DNA of 57,396 nucleotides from Gammaproteobacteria bacterium (GTDB lineage Bacteria; Pseudomonadota; Gammaproteobacteria; DSM-16500): NCBI GenBank assembly GCA_013286215.1, contig JABDGC010000006.1, positions 1 to 57,396 of the forward strand, read 5' to 3'. Shown piece by piece: positions 44,337 to 53,018 of this stretch (position 1 is its first letter; each line of letters starts with the position of its first letter). The notes under the pieces were generated by a model. It saw only the letters and a program-made list of their open reading frames with translations, ran no database searches and was not told where the DNA came from. The position numbers and the translations under genes were made by a program.

Positions 44337-45998
44337 ATGAGCTGCCTACTTAAATTTATTTTTCTCAGCTTGCTTTTAGCAAGCTCTGCGGTTTTTGCAA
44401 ATTCACAGGTCAACTTGACCGAGGGTGTCTCACCCATTAGCCATGATATCTTTGAATTGCATATGACTATCTTTTGGATTTGCGTCGCCATTGGCATCGT
44501 TGTATTTGGCGTCATGCTCTATTCCATAATCAATCATCGAAAATCCCTGGGCGTTAAGCCAGTGGAGTTTCATGAGCATCTGGCGCTGGAAATTTTCTGG
44601 TCTATTGTTCCCTTGATTATCCTGGCTGTGATGGCGGTTCCCGCGACCAAAGTTCTAATCAATATGTACAACACGGAGAATGAAGACATCACCATCAAGA
44701 TCACAGGCTATCAATGGAAGTGGCATTATGAATATCTTGAAGACGGTGTCAGCTTTTATAGCAATCTTTCGACGCCCTACGATCAAATGTTTAAAGGCGC
44801 TCCCAAGGGCGAACATTATTTACGTGAAGTGGACCATCCCATCGTGGTTCCCATTCATAAGAAGATACGCTTCCTGGTGACTTCCAACGATGTCATTCAT
44901 TCCTGGTGGGTACCGGATCTGGGCATCAAGCGCGACGCCGTTCCCGGGTTTATTAACGAAGCCTGGACGCGGATCGAAAAACCAGGCACTTACTATGGTC
45001 AATGCGCCGAGCTGTGCGGTATGAACCATGCCTTCATGCCCATCGTGGTGATTGCTACAACCGAAGACCAATATAAAGATTGGATCGCCGAACAGAAGGG
45101 CGGAAAGAAAGTTCCCTCGGAAGATCTGACCAAGCAGTGGACCTTGAAAGAACTCATGCAGAGTGGCGAAGAAGTTTATGGCCGTGTTTGCGCCGCTTGC
45201 CATCAGCCCACGGGCGTCGGCATGCCGCCCACCTTCCCGGCTTTAAAAGGCAGCAAGATTGCGACAGGACCGGTGGAGCAGCACATGGATCGCGTGTTGA
45301 ACGGCAAACCAGGCACGGCGATGCAAGCCTTTAAAGAGCAGCTGAGCGCTGTTGAGTTGGCGGCGGTGATTACCTATGAGCGTAATGCATTTGGCAATAA
45401 CACCAACACGCTGGTACAGCCTATCCAGATTCAAGCCGCTAAAGAAGGGAAGTCCGTAGCGGCAGTCACGGCCGAAGCGAAACAAGCAGCGAAAGAGGCG
45501 CCTGCGGGTTCCACCTCCACTGCAGCGGCTGCTACAACGGCAACGCCAGTAGCAGCTGTGCCTGCTGCTCCGGTGCCCACGTCTGCAGCTACACCCGCTA
45601 CTGCTACTACAGCTACACCGGCTACTGCTACCGCAGCTGCACCTGCGGCGGCAGCTGCAAAGAAGTACACCAAAGACGAATTAATGCAGCTCGGTGAAAA
45701 GACCTATCTCAATCATTGCGCCATGTGCCATCAACCCACGGGTTTAGGCATACCGCCCACTTTCCCGGCCTTGAAAGGCAGCAAGATCGCAACCGGTCCG
45801 GTAGACCAGCATTTGAATCAGGTCTTGAACGGCAAACCCGGCACGGCCATGCAAGCGTTCAAAGACCAGTTGAGTGACGATGAATTAGCCGCTGTCATCA
45901 CTTACGAAAGAAATGCCTGGGATAACAACACAAATACCTTGGTGCAGCCTGCCGATGTCGCGGCTGCTAAAAAAGCACCAAGTCAATCGACTAAGTAA
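44337..45998 (+). CDS. coxB: Cytochrome c oxidase subunit II with two cytochrome c domains
   Basis: Subunit II of an aa3/caa3-type heme-copper oxidase. Of 553 residues, 1-21 are a signal peptide; two membrane helices follow (FWICVAIGIVVFGVMLY, FWSIVPLIILAVMAVPA). The CuA domain has the ligands of CAELCGMNHAFM near residue 223. Then come two C-terminal cytochrome c domains, with heme motifs CAACH (near 284) and CAMCH (near 460), separated by an Ala/Thr/Pro linker of about 80 residues. The domains are about 80% identical over 91 residues, including the strings HQPTG, PPTFPALKGSKIATGPV and NGKPGTAMQAFK. Ordinary caa3 subunit II has one such domain. First gene of coxB-coxA-ctaG-coxC. Confidence 0.95.
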   Translation: MSCLLKFIFLSLLLASSAVFANSQVNLTEGVSPISHDIFELHMTIFWICVAIGIVVFGVMLYSIINHRKSLGVKPVEFHEHLALEIFWSIVPLIILAVMAVPATKVLINMYNTENEDITIKITGYQWKWHYEYLEDGVSFYSNLSTPYDQMFKGAPKGEHYLREVDHPIVVPIHKKIRFLVTSNDVIHSWWVPDLGIKRDAVPGFINEAWTRIEKPGTYYGQCAELCGMNHAFMPIVVIATTEDQYKDWIAEQKGGKKVPSEDLTKQWTLKELMQSGEEVYGRVCAACHQPTGVGMPPTFPALKGSKIATGPVEQHMDRVLNGKPGTAMQAFKEQLSAVELAAVITYERNAFGNNTNTLVQPIQIQAAKEGKSVAAVTAEAKQAAKEAPAGSTSTAAAATTATPVAAVPAAPVPTSAATPATATTATPATATAAAPAAAAAKKYTKDELMQLGEKTYLNHCAMCHQPTGLGIPPTFPALKGSKIATGPVDQHLNQVLNGKPGTAMQAFKDQLSDDELAAVITYERNAWDNNTNTLVQPADVAAAKKAPSQSTK

Positions 45999-46016
45999 TT
46001 AAGGGAGCCACAGACT

Positions 46017-47594
46017 ATGTCACACGACCATCCCTCACTCGCAAAAAAGGGACTGATACCGTGGTTAACCAGTTGGGTGTTTACGACCAACCACAAAGAT
46101 ATCGGTACTCTATACATGGTCTTCAGTCTCTTGATGCTTTTTGTGGGAGGCAGTTTGGCCTTAGCTATTCGAGCCAAGCTGTTTCAACCTGGAATGAATT
46201 TTATTAATCCTGATTTTTACAACCAGCTGGTAACAACCCACGGCTTGATTATGATCTTCGGTGTCATCATGCCGGCTTTCGTCGGCTTGGCGAACTGGAT
46301 GATTCCCATGATGGTCGGCGCGCCTGATATGGCCTTACCGCGCCTGAATAACTGGAGCTTTTGGCTCTTACCCTTCGCTTTTACTCTTTTAATCAGCACC
46401 TATTTTGTCTCCGGCTCTGGCCCCAACTTCGGTTGGACGATGTACGCGCCGTTGTCCTCTCAATTTGGCCCGCCCAGTACGGATTTTGTCATCGTGGCGA
46501 TTCACATGATGGGTATTTCCTCCGTTTTAGGCGCTATTAATATTATTGCCACTATTCTCAATCTGCGCGCGCCGGGCATGACCTTGATGAAAATGCCGCT
46601 TTTTGTCTGGTCCTGGTTGATCACGGCCTTCTTGTTAATCGGTGCTATGCCGATCTTAGCCGGCGTGGTCACCATGGTCTTGTTTGACCGTCATTTTGGA
46701 ACGACCTTCTTCAACGCGGCCGGCGGCGGCGATCCGGTCATGTTCCAGCATCTTTTCTGGTTCTTCGGCCATCCAGAAGTCTACATCATGATTTTACCGG
46801 CCTTCGGTATTGTTTCTGAAATCATACCGACCTTTAGCCGTAAGAAACTGTTTGGACATCATTCCATGGTTATTGCCATGGCCTCGATCGCCTTCCTGTC
46901 TTACATCGTGTGGGGTCACCACATGTTTACTTCTGGCATGGCCCTGGGCACCCAGCTTTACTTTATGTATGTCACCATGTTGATCGCTATTCCAACGGGC
47001 GTGAAGGTATTTAACTGGGTTACGACCATGTTTCGTGGCGCTTTGACGTTTGAAACGCCGATGTTGTTCGCGCTTTCCTTTGTGGTTTTATTTACCATCG
47101 GTGGTTTTTCCGGCTTGATGCTTGCCATTGTGCCGGCGGATTACCAATATCAAGACACCTACTTTGTGGTCGCTCATTTCCACTATGTCTTGGTAACCGG
47201 CGCCATGTTCGCTATTCTGGCAGCGGTTTACTACTGGATTCCCAAGTGGACAGGGCATTATTACAATGAAACGCTGGGGCAGGCGCATTTCTGGTTGTCG
47301 GTGGTCGCGGTCAATGTCACCTTTTTCCCGATGCACTTCCTGGGGCTGGCGGGCATGCCACGCCGTGTTGCGGATTACGCTTTGCAATACACCACCTTTA
47401 ATATGGTGGCGACGATCGGCGCCTTTGCTTTTGGTTTTGCCCAGCTTATTTTCCTCTACAACGTGATTGCGACGATGCGAAAGAAAGGGAAAAAAGCCGA
47501 TGCCCGTGTTTGGGAAGGCTCCCACGGTCTGGAATGGACTTTAAGTTCTCCGCCGCCTTACCATAGCTTTACCGAACCGCCGCAGCTTGCTTAG
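46017..47594 (+). CDS. coxA: Cytochrome c oxidase subunit I
   Basis: Catalytic heme-copper subunit with twelve membrane helices; reduces O2 to water and pumps protons. 525 residues. The N-terminal WLTSWVFTTNHKDIGTLYM, the active-site motif FWFFGHPEVYIMILPAFG with the cross-linked His-Tyr pair, SYIVWGHHMFTSGM (CuB histidines), and VVAHFHYVLVTGAMF (heme ligands) are all present. The K-channel and D-channel segments look intact (NWMIPMMVGAPDMALPRLNN). It starts 18 bases after coxB. Confidence 0.98.
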   Translation: MSHDHPSLAKKGLIPWLTSWVFTTNHKDIGTLYMVFSLLMLFVGGSLALAIRAKLFQPGMNFINPDFYNQLVTTHGLIMIFGVIMPAFVGLANWMIPMMVGAPDMALPRLNNWSFWLLPFAFTLLISTYFVSGSGPNFGWTMYAPLSSQFGPPSTDFVIVAIHMMGISSVLGAINIIATILNLRAPGMTLMKMPLFVWSWLITAFLLIGAMPILAGVVTMVLFDRHFGTTFFNAAGGGDPVMFQHLFWFFGHPEVYIMILPAFGIVSEIIPTFSRKKLFGHHSMVIAMASIAFLSYIVWGHHMFTSGMALGTQLYFMYVTMLIAIPTGVKVFNWVTTMFRGALTFETPMLFALSFVVLFTIGGFSGLMLAIVPADYQYQDTYFVVAHFHYVLVTGAMFAILAAVYYWIPKWTGHYYNETLGQAHFWLSVVAVNVTFFPMHFLGLAGMPRRVADYALQYTTFNMVATIGAFAFGFAQLIFLYNVIATMRKKGKKADARVWEGSHGLEWTLSSPPPYHSFTEPPQLA

Positions 47595-47602
47595 GGAAGT
47601 CA

Positions 47603-48160
47603 ATGCATAAAACACAACGCAAAACCATCGCTATCTTGACACTCGCAGTTGTGTTGATGTTTGGGTTTAGCTTTGCCCTGGTTCCCTTATACAAGGTGGC
47701 CTGCAAGAAAATAGGCTTGAATACATCAATTCCGATTCAAAGTTTTCCGGATGCACCGGTGCTTGCTTCCGGACCAGCGGAAAAGAATGTGCGTAGTCTG
47801 ACGGTACAATTTATTGCGATAACGAACCAGGGGTTGGCCTGGGATTTTAAACCGCAAGCGAAAATGATTCAGGTTCGTCCCGGCGATAAGGCGAAGATCC
47901 TGTTTTTTGCAAGGAATAACACAAGTCAGGATATGACGGTGCAGGCGATTCCCAGTATGACGCCAGCGGAGTCCATCGGTCATTTCCATAAATTGGAATG
48001 TTTTTGCTTTAACCAGCAATCGTTAAAGGCAGGTGAGGCGAGGAATATGGCGCTTGTTTTCCAGGTAGATAAAGATTTACCAAAAGACGTCCATACGATT
48101 ACACTAGCCTATACCCTGTTTGATGTGACACCCAAATCGAAGAAGAAGGAGCTAGGATGA
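47603..48160 (+). CDS. ctaG: Cytochrome c oxidase assembly protein CtaG/Cox11
   Basis: Membrane-anchored copper chaperone that delivers Cu to the CuB site of subunit I. It has 185 residues, with one N-terminal helix (TIAILTLAVVLMFGFSFALV) followed by VPLYKVACKKIGLNT and the periplasmic domain with the copper-binding motif KLECFCFNQQSL and VDKDLPKDVHTITLAYTLF. It lies between coxA and coxC, the usual place; the stop overlaps the coxC start by four bases. Confidence 0.95.
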   Translation: MHKTQRKTIAILTLAVVLMFGFSFALVPLYKVACKKIGLNTSIPIQSFPDAPVLASGPAEKNVRSLTVQFIAITNQGLAWDFKPQAKMIQVRPGDKAKILFFARNNTSQDMTVQAIPSMTPAESIGHFHKLECFCFNQQSLKAGEARNMALVFQVDKDLPKDVHTITLAYTLFDVTPKSKKKELG

Positions 48161-49071
48161 AACAAAAATATCAACCAGTCGATTACTATTTGATAGCTGA
48201 TCCCAGCTATTGGCCCTTGTTTGGATCAATCGGAATCTTCTGCTCTGTTTTAGGGCTGGTTAATATATTACACGACAATACCATTGGCATTTACCTGGCT
48301 TTTGTCGGCGTGCTTTTGCTGGCTTTCACCTTGGCGGGCTGGTTTGGCGCCGTCATCAAGGAGTCTGTATCCGGTCTGCACAGTAAACGAATGGATCTCA
48401 CTTATCGCTGGGGTATGCTCTGGTTTATTGTTTCAGAGCTTGCGCTCTTTTTGGTTTTCTTTTTGGCTTTATTCTATACCCGCATTTTCACTATCCCGCT
48501 GCTCGGCGGTGAGCCGGGAACCATGCTGCAGGACTTGTTAATGGCTGGCAGCACCTATACGCACAAGCTGCTCTGGCCAAACTTCCAATCGACCTGGCCC
48601 TTATTAAAAAATCCCAATCCAACGCTTTTCGTGGCTCCCAAGCAAGTCATGGATACCTGGGGTATTCCAGCGATTAATACCTTCATCCTCTTGAGTTCTG
48701 CGGTGACTGTTACCTGGGCCCATTGGGGTTTAAAAAAGAATCGTCGCTGGCAGCTGAATTTAGGGTTGGTGGCCACGGTTGGGTTGGGTCTCTTTTTTAT
48801 CAGTATGCAAGCTCATGAGTATTATCTGGCCTGTACTGAGTATGGTCTTACCCTCGGTAGTGGTATTTATGGTACCACCTTTTTCATGCTGACTGGCTTG
48901 CATGCCATGCACGTCACCATGGGTGTCATCATGCTGACCACGATACTCATGCGCTGTATCCGCGGCCATTTTCTGCCGGAACATCATTTTGCCTTCGAAG
49001 CGGTTTCCTGGTACTGGCATTTTGTGGATGTGGTATGGCTCTTTTTGTTCCTTTTTGTATACTGGTTGTAA
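48157..49071 (+). CDS. coxC: Cytochrome c oxidase subunit III
   Basis: Integral membrane subunit with seven helices that stabilises the oxidase. 304 residues. Family text: YYLIADPSYWPLFGSIG, GLHSKRMDLTYRWGMLWFIV (with an SELALFLVFF segment), AINTFILLSSAVTVTWAHW and FEAVSWYWHFVDVVWLFLF at the C-terminus. It is the last cox gene here; heme A synthesis genes (ctaA, ctaB) are not in the window. Confidence 0.96.
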   Translation: MKQKYQPVDYYLIADPSYWPLFGSIGIFCSVLGLVNILHDNTIGIYLAFVGVLLLAFTLAGWFGAVIKESVSGLHSKRMDLTYRWGMLWFIVSELALFLVFFLALFYTRIFTIPLLGGEPGTMLQDLLMAGSTYTHKLLWPNFQSTWPLLKNPNPTLFVAPKQVMDTWGIPAINTFILLSSAVTVTWAHWGLKKNRRWQLNLGLVATVGLGLFFISMQAHEYYLACTEYGLTLGSGIYGTTFFMLTGLHAMHVTMGVIMLTTILMRCIRGHFLPEHHFAFEAVSWYWHFVDVVWLFLFLFVYWL

Positions 49072-49100
49072 CCCTTTAACGAGTTTAGGTTGGTCCAGCT

Positions 49101-49979
49101 ATGCCATGGCTTATCAATGCAGAACAAGTTGATAGTTTTCGCAAGAATCAGAAAAATCTGGTCATACTGGATGCAACCTGGCATGGTGCAAACAGCGATA
49201 AAGCGAAACAAGAATTTCTTGAAAAACACATCCCCAGCGCCCGTTTTTTTGATATTAATGCCTTCAATGATTCCAACACTTCTTTACCCAATATGCTGTT
49301 GCGTGATGAGAAGCAAGCTTCTAGCTTGTTAGGTGCCTTGGGGCTGCGCCCTGACTGCAAAATAATTTTCTATGATCGCAGCATGTATCATAGCTCCTGC
49401 CGAGCGCTCTGGATGTTAAAAATGCTGGGTCATCCTCCGCAGTTGCTTTATATCCTGGACGGCGGCTTACCGGCCTGGGAAAAATATGGCGGTAAAGTTG
49501 AAACAGGTGAAAGCCATACGGCACCTAAACCCTATACGATAAAACGCCATGAAAAATATCTGCGTACCTTGGCGCAAATGAAAGAAATTTTGCAAGGCTT
49601 CTCGGAGCAGGTGGTTGATGCACGGCATCCAGTCCGTTTCACCGGCGGCGCCGAGCCGCGCACAGGAATTCGGGCCGGGCATATCCCCGGCAGTTTTGGT
49701 TTCCCCTTCCCAGCTTTCTTCGACAATGAGGGTTATTTTCTGCCCTTGGATAAGCTGCGCCGCCGTCTCGAAGGAGTTTCCATCAACCTTCAGCAGCCTA
49801 CCGTTACCCTCTGTGGCTCTGGGATTACGGCTGCGGTGATTAATTTCGTGCTGGATATTTTGGGAAATGAAAGCAATGCGTTATATGACGGCTCCTGGAC
49901 GGAGTGGGGCGCTGAAGCGATCTATGCCGGGGAATCAGGACTGGCGGAACGACCGGTTGAAAGCTTCCTCTACTATTAG
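49101..49979 (+). CDS. sseA: 3-mercaptopyruvate sulfurtransferase (two-domain rhodanese)
   Basis: Transfers sulfur from 3-mercaptopyruvate to thiol acceptors. The 292-residue protein has two rhodanese domains: an inactive N-terminal one (ILDATWHGA, RALWMLKMLGHPPQLLYILD) and a catalytic C-terminal one (VVDARHPVRFTGGAEPRTGI, RAGHIPGSFGFPF). The active-site loop CGSGITA is the mercaptopyruvate sulfurtransferase form (CG[ST]GxT), not the CRxGxR loop of thiosulfate sulfurtransferase. It starts 30 bases after coxC. Confidence 0.93.
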   Translation: MPWLINAEQVDSFRKNQKNLVILDATWHGANSDKAKQEFLEKHIPSARFFDINAFNDSNTSLPNMLLRDEKQASSLLGALGLRPDCKIIFYDRSMYHSSCRALWMLKMLGHPPQLLYILDGGLPAWEKYGGKVETGESHTAPKPYTIKRHEKYLRTLAQMKEILQGFSEQVVDARHPVRFTGGAEPRTGIRAGHIPGSFGFPFPAFFDNEGYFLPLDKLRRRLEGVSINLQQPTVTLCGSGITAAVINFVLDILGNESNALYDGSWTEWGAEAIYAGESGLAERPVESFLYY

Positions 49980-50075
49980 TACAGTGTCCGCTTGATTTTG
50001 CCATCCGAAGCGAAGTCTCGGTCATCCTGAGCACAGTCTCTGCCATCCTGAGCACAAGCAAGTTGACGCTGTACT
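49978..50075. repeat. 98-bp element with terminal inverted repeats (MITE- or REP-like)
   Basis: AGTACAGTGTC (49978-49988) and GACGCTGTACT (50065-50075) are 11-bp terminal inverted repeats with one mismatch. Inside are three related units, CATCCGAAG, CATCCTGAGCACAG and CATCCTGAGCACAA. The left terminus overlaps the sseA stop codon. The CATCCTGAG core belongs to a repeat type found in intergenic regions of many bacteria and also occurs near 41951. The rest of the sseA-aroA gap, to 50158, holds the aroA promoter region. Confidence 0.6.
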
Positions 50076-50158
50076 AGCCACCTTTTTAAGTTTGTGCATT
50101 TGTGCATTGGAAATCAGGTTATACTTAAGCTACGATTTGCAGCGAAAGGTCAAAAACG

Positions 50159-51439
50159 ATGAAACAAGCTCTTCAGCCAGTAGTGGGCCCCATTCAGGCA
50201 AAAATCCATGTGCCGGGCTCGAAAAGTATTTCGAACCGCGCCTTGCTCTTGGCGGCGCTCGCCAGCGGTGTTTCTGAAATCAATAATATTCAAGTGAGCG
50301 ATGATATTCGGGCCTTTGTTAAAGCTTTGACTGACCTTGGGATTTCCATTCAACTGGATGAAGAAGCCCGCAAGGCAGTCGTCGGTGGTTGCAGCGGTCA
50401 GTTCTTGAATAAACACTGCGTGGTTTGGTGCGGTGAATCTGGCAGCCTGGCGCGCTTTCTCCTGGCAGCTTGTGCTGGCCTTTCTGGCGCCTATTATTTT
50501 GACGGCGCTCCCTCCCTGCGTAAGCGCCCCATGGCTTCCTTGCTGCAGATTTTGACAGGCCAAGGATTGACCTGTATTCCCAATGATTCGGAAAGGCTAC
50601 CTTTTACCATGATCAGTCCTAATGGCCTACGTGGCGGCAAAATTTTTGTGGACGGCTCCAAAACCGGACAGGTGGTTTCGGCTTTGTTGATGATCGCGCC
50701 CTTTGCGAAATCACCAATCACACTGCATGTGGAAAAGCTGGTTAGCCGCTCATATGTGGGTCTCACGTGCTCGGTCATGGCGGAGTTTGGTGTGCATGTT
50801 GAAGTTTTAAACGAATTCGAGTTCACCGTTTCCCAACCGCAGCATTATGTACCACGCGATTATCAGGTCGAGCCTGACCTCTCGACAGCCTCTTATTTTT
50901 TCGCCGCCGCGGCTGTTACCGGCGGAGAGGTGACCATGCAAGCGATTCGTAGACCGGAGATTCGACAAGGCGACGTGGCCTTTTTATCCATGCTAGAAAA
51001 GATGGGCTGTGTCATTGAGGAAGGAAGCGCGGGTCTAACGGTGAAGGGCCCGCGCCGCTTGCAAGGCCTGGAAGTCAGCTTGAAAGATTGCCCCGATTTA
51101 TTGATGACCCTGGCCGCCATCGCTCCCTTTGCCAAGAGCCCGACTCTCATCACCGATATTGGTCATGCCCGCTTTAAAGAGTCCGACCGCTTACAAGCCA
51201 TGCGCATGGGCCTGGAAGTTCTGGGTGTGCGCGTGGAAGAGGGCGATACCTGGCTTAAGATTTACCCCTCCGAACCCCATGGTGGCACGATCAATGCCTA
51301 CAGCGATCATCGCATCGCCATGGCTTTTGCGGTGATGTCCTTATTGGTCCCAAATATCGTCATCGAAGGTGCGGAATGCGTCTCCAAATCCTGCCCTGAA
51401 TTTTTCCAACTCTGGAAAAACCTCAGCCTCACACCCTAA
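50159..51439 (+). CDS. aroA: 3-phosphoshikimate 1-carboxyvinyltransferase (EPSP synthase)
   Basis: Joins phosphoenolpyruvate and shikimate-3-phosphate in the chorismate pathway. 426 residues. The N-terminal PGSKSISNRALLLAALASG, SLRKRPMASLLQ, the domain 2 LTCSVMAEFG and the C-terminal FKESDRLQAMRMGLEVLG and YSDHRIAMAFAVM are standard. The PEP-loop is unusual: CGESGSLARFLLAACAG where most EPSP synthases have G-N-[AS]-G-T-x-x-R. A TATACT -10 box lies at 50120-50125 and AGCGAAAGG precedes the ATG. Confidence 0.93.
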   Translation: MKQALQPVVGPIQAKIHVPGSKSISNRALLLAALASGVSEINNIQVSDDIRAFVKALTDLGISIQLDEEARKAVVGGCSGQFLNKHCVVWCGESGSLARFLLAACAGLSGAYYFDGAPSLRKRPMASLLQILTGQGLTCIPNDSERLPFTMISPNGLRGGKIFVDGSKTGQVVSALLMIAPFAKSPITLHVEKLVSRSYVGLTCSVMAEFGVHVEVLNEFEFTVSQPQHYVPRDYQVEPDLSTASYFFAAAAVTGGEVTMQAIRRPEIRQGDVAFLSMLEKMGCVIEEGSAGLTVKGPRRLQGLEVSLKDCPDLLMTLAAIAPFAKSPTLITDIGHARFKESDRLQAMRMGLEVLGVRVEEGDTWLKIYPSEPHGGTINAYSDHRIAMAFAVMSLLVPNIVIEGAECVSKSCPEFFQLWKNLSLTP

Positions 51440-51478
51440 ACAGGAACGCGCAGCCCTCGCTTCTCCTCATTTTTAGCG

Positions 51479-51484
51479 TATAAT
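51479..51484 (+). promoter_or_regulatory. -10 box of tRNA-Glu
   Basis: A consensus TATAAT lies 14 bases upstream of the tRNA 5' end; the -35 region (about 51456-51461) is not a clear match. Confidence 0.55.
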
Positions 51485-51498
51485 ACCCCTCGCTTGAG

Positions 51499-51574
51499 GC
51501 TCCCTTCGTCTAGAGGCCTAGGACATCGCCCTCTCACGGCGGTAACACGGGTTCGAATCCCGTAGGGAGTGCCA
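51499..51574 (+). tRNA. tRNA-Glu (anticodon CTC)
   Basis: A 76-nt cloverleaf: acceptor GCTCCCT pairs with AGGGAGT (with a G-U at the first position), the D-arm TCGTCTAGAGGCCTAGGACA is the tRNA-Glu type, the anticodon loop CTCTCAC gives CTC (reads GAG), the T-arm has GGTTCGAATCC, and GCCA is encoded at the 3' end. The AT-rich accessory region starts right after it, so it may be an integration site, but no duplicated 3' end is seen downstream. Confidence 0.94.
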
Positions 51575-51689
51575 GATTAATCAAGGGGCTGGAAAAAACA
51601 GTGTTCAGTAAAAGCGCAACATCGGTAAATTATCGGTAATATCCCTTGCGAGAAAATTGGATAAAACCCCTGCTAAAGGAACTTGTAAA

Positions 51690-52049
51690 ATGTTAAAGAA
51701 AGTTGCGTTTACCATGTACCCTGTTATCGACCTAGACCGAGCTAAAAGCTTTTATGAAAAAAACTTAGGACTAAAACCCAGTAAATTGTCTGTAGAGGGG
51801 GCTTGGGTTGAGTATGATTTGCCTGGAGGCGGGTGCTTTGCTATTACGACCCTTGCTGAAGGGGTGAGCCCTAGCGCTATTGCTGGAGGCAGCATTGCAT
51901 TTGAAGTGGACGATTTAGACCGTTTAGTATCACAACTTAAATCTAATCAAGTGAAATTTAAGTTAGATGTATTCCCAACGCCGGTGTGTAAAATGGCAGT
52001 TATCCTGGATTCAGAAGGCAATTCCGTTATTTTGCATCAGTTGAAGTGA
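51690..52049 (+). CDS. VOC (glyoxalase/bleomycin resistance) family protein
   Basis: A 119-residue protein of the vicinal oxygen chelate superfamily. I chose ATG 51690 (MLKKVAFTMYPVIDLDRAKS) with AAAGGA upstream. The typical halves are present: PVIDLDRAKSFYEKNLGLKP, then SIAFEVDDLDRLVSQLKSN and ILDSEGNSVILHQLK at the end, where the D-x-E-G-N motif holds the usual metal-ligand glutamate. The substrate is unknown. It precedes a hydrolase gene on the same strand. Confidence 0.85.
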   Translation: MLKKVAFTMYPVIDLDRAKSFYEKNLGLKPSKLSVEGAWVEYDLPGGGCFAITTLAEGVSPSAIAGGSIAFEVDDLDRLVSQLKSNQVKFKLDVFPTPVCKMAVILDSEGNSVILHQLK

Positions 52050-52073
52050 TGCAAAATTTAACGGGTACTTAAT

Positions 52074-52934
52074 ATGAAAGTTCAGTCTGCATATAAATCA
52101 AGCAAGGATAAAGAACGGGCGTTGGCTTCCTATGAGAGTTTTCTTAGCCAGTGGCCAGTTCCTTATCAGGCACGCCTCATTAATACGAGTTTTGGTGAAA
52201 CGCACATCATTGTTTCTGGCTCTCCCCAAGCTAAACCGCTTATCCTTTTGCATGGGGGTGGTGGGAACTCTACGATGTGGATGTACAACATAGAGGCTCT
52301 CTCTAAAAGTTTTCATGTTTTTGCTGTTGATATCATCGGCGAAGCAGGCAAAAGTGCTGGCATGAGACCTTCATTTAAATCAGAAGGCCATGCCCGTTGG
52401 TTAAAAGAGGTTTTTGATGCTCTTGGTATCAGCAAGGCAGTAGTATGTGGGGCATCGCTCGGTGGGATGTTAGCACATCAATTTGCTCTGCAATATCCGC
52501 AATCCGTGTCTTCACTGGTGCTTTTAGCGCCGCCTTCGCTTTTTAAAATGAGACCTTCTTTTTTATTTCGCGCGATTTTAGCTAGTGTATTTCCTACGTC
52601 TTTCTTTGCGAGGAGATTTTTACATTATATTTCTTCAAAGGCTTCAAGTTTTTCGGAGGAGGCAGTAAAGGCTTTTATTATTCAGTTCCAGGCTTATAAG
52701 CCCAATATGGATGCAATTCCCATTATCTCTGATAATGATCTTTTAAGGCTTCCCTCTAAGACCTTAGTAATGCTTGGTGAAAATGAGGTCATTTATAATC
52801 CAATAGCTGTTGCATCTCGAATTTGTTCGGTGACCCCATCCGTAGCAATAGATATAATCCCAGGCGCGAAGCATACTATTTCTGTAGATCAGGCGGATTT
52901 GGTAAACCAAAAGATACTTCAATTTTTGGGGTGA
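52074..52934 (+). CDS. Alpha/beta hydrolase
   Basis: A 286-residue cytosolic serine hydrolase. Oxyanion segment PLILLHGGGGNSTMW, nucleophile elbow CGASLGGMLA (Ser in G-A-S-L-G), acid region TLVMLGENEVIYN and catalytic His in IIPGAKHTISVD. It resembles carboxylesterases of the type often placed with small regulators; the substrate cannot be told. Codon use is AT-rich like its neighbours and unlike the core genes upstream. Confidence 0.87.
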   Translation: MKVQSAYKSSKDKERALASYESFLSQWPVPYQARLINTSFGETHIIVSGSPQAKPLILLHGGGGNSTMWMYNIEALSKSFHVFAVDIIGEAGKSAGMRPSFKSEGHARWLKEVFDALGISKAVVCGASLGGMLAHQFALQYPQSVSSLVLLAPPSLFKMRPSFLFRAILASVFPTSFFARRFLHYISSKASSFSEEAVKAFIIQFQAYKPNMDAIPIISDNDLLRLPSKTLVMLGENEVIYNPIAVASRICSVTPSVAIDIIPGAKHTISVDQADLVNQKILQFLG

Positions 52935-53018
52935 GTTGAGAGAGGAAGGAAGCTGATAAAAACGATCAAACCAAGACATAGGAAGTAATAGCGAAAATTC
53001 ACTGATGAATAGGTTTTC

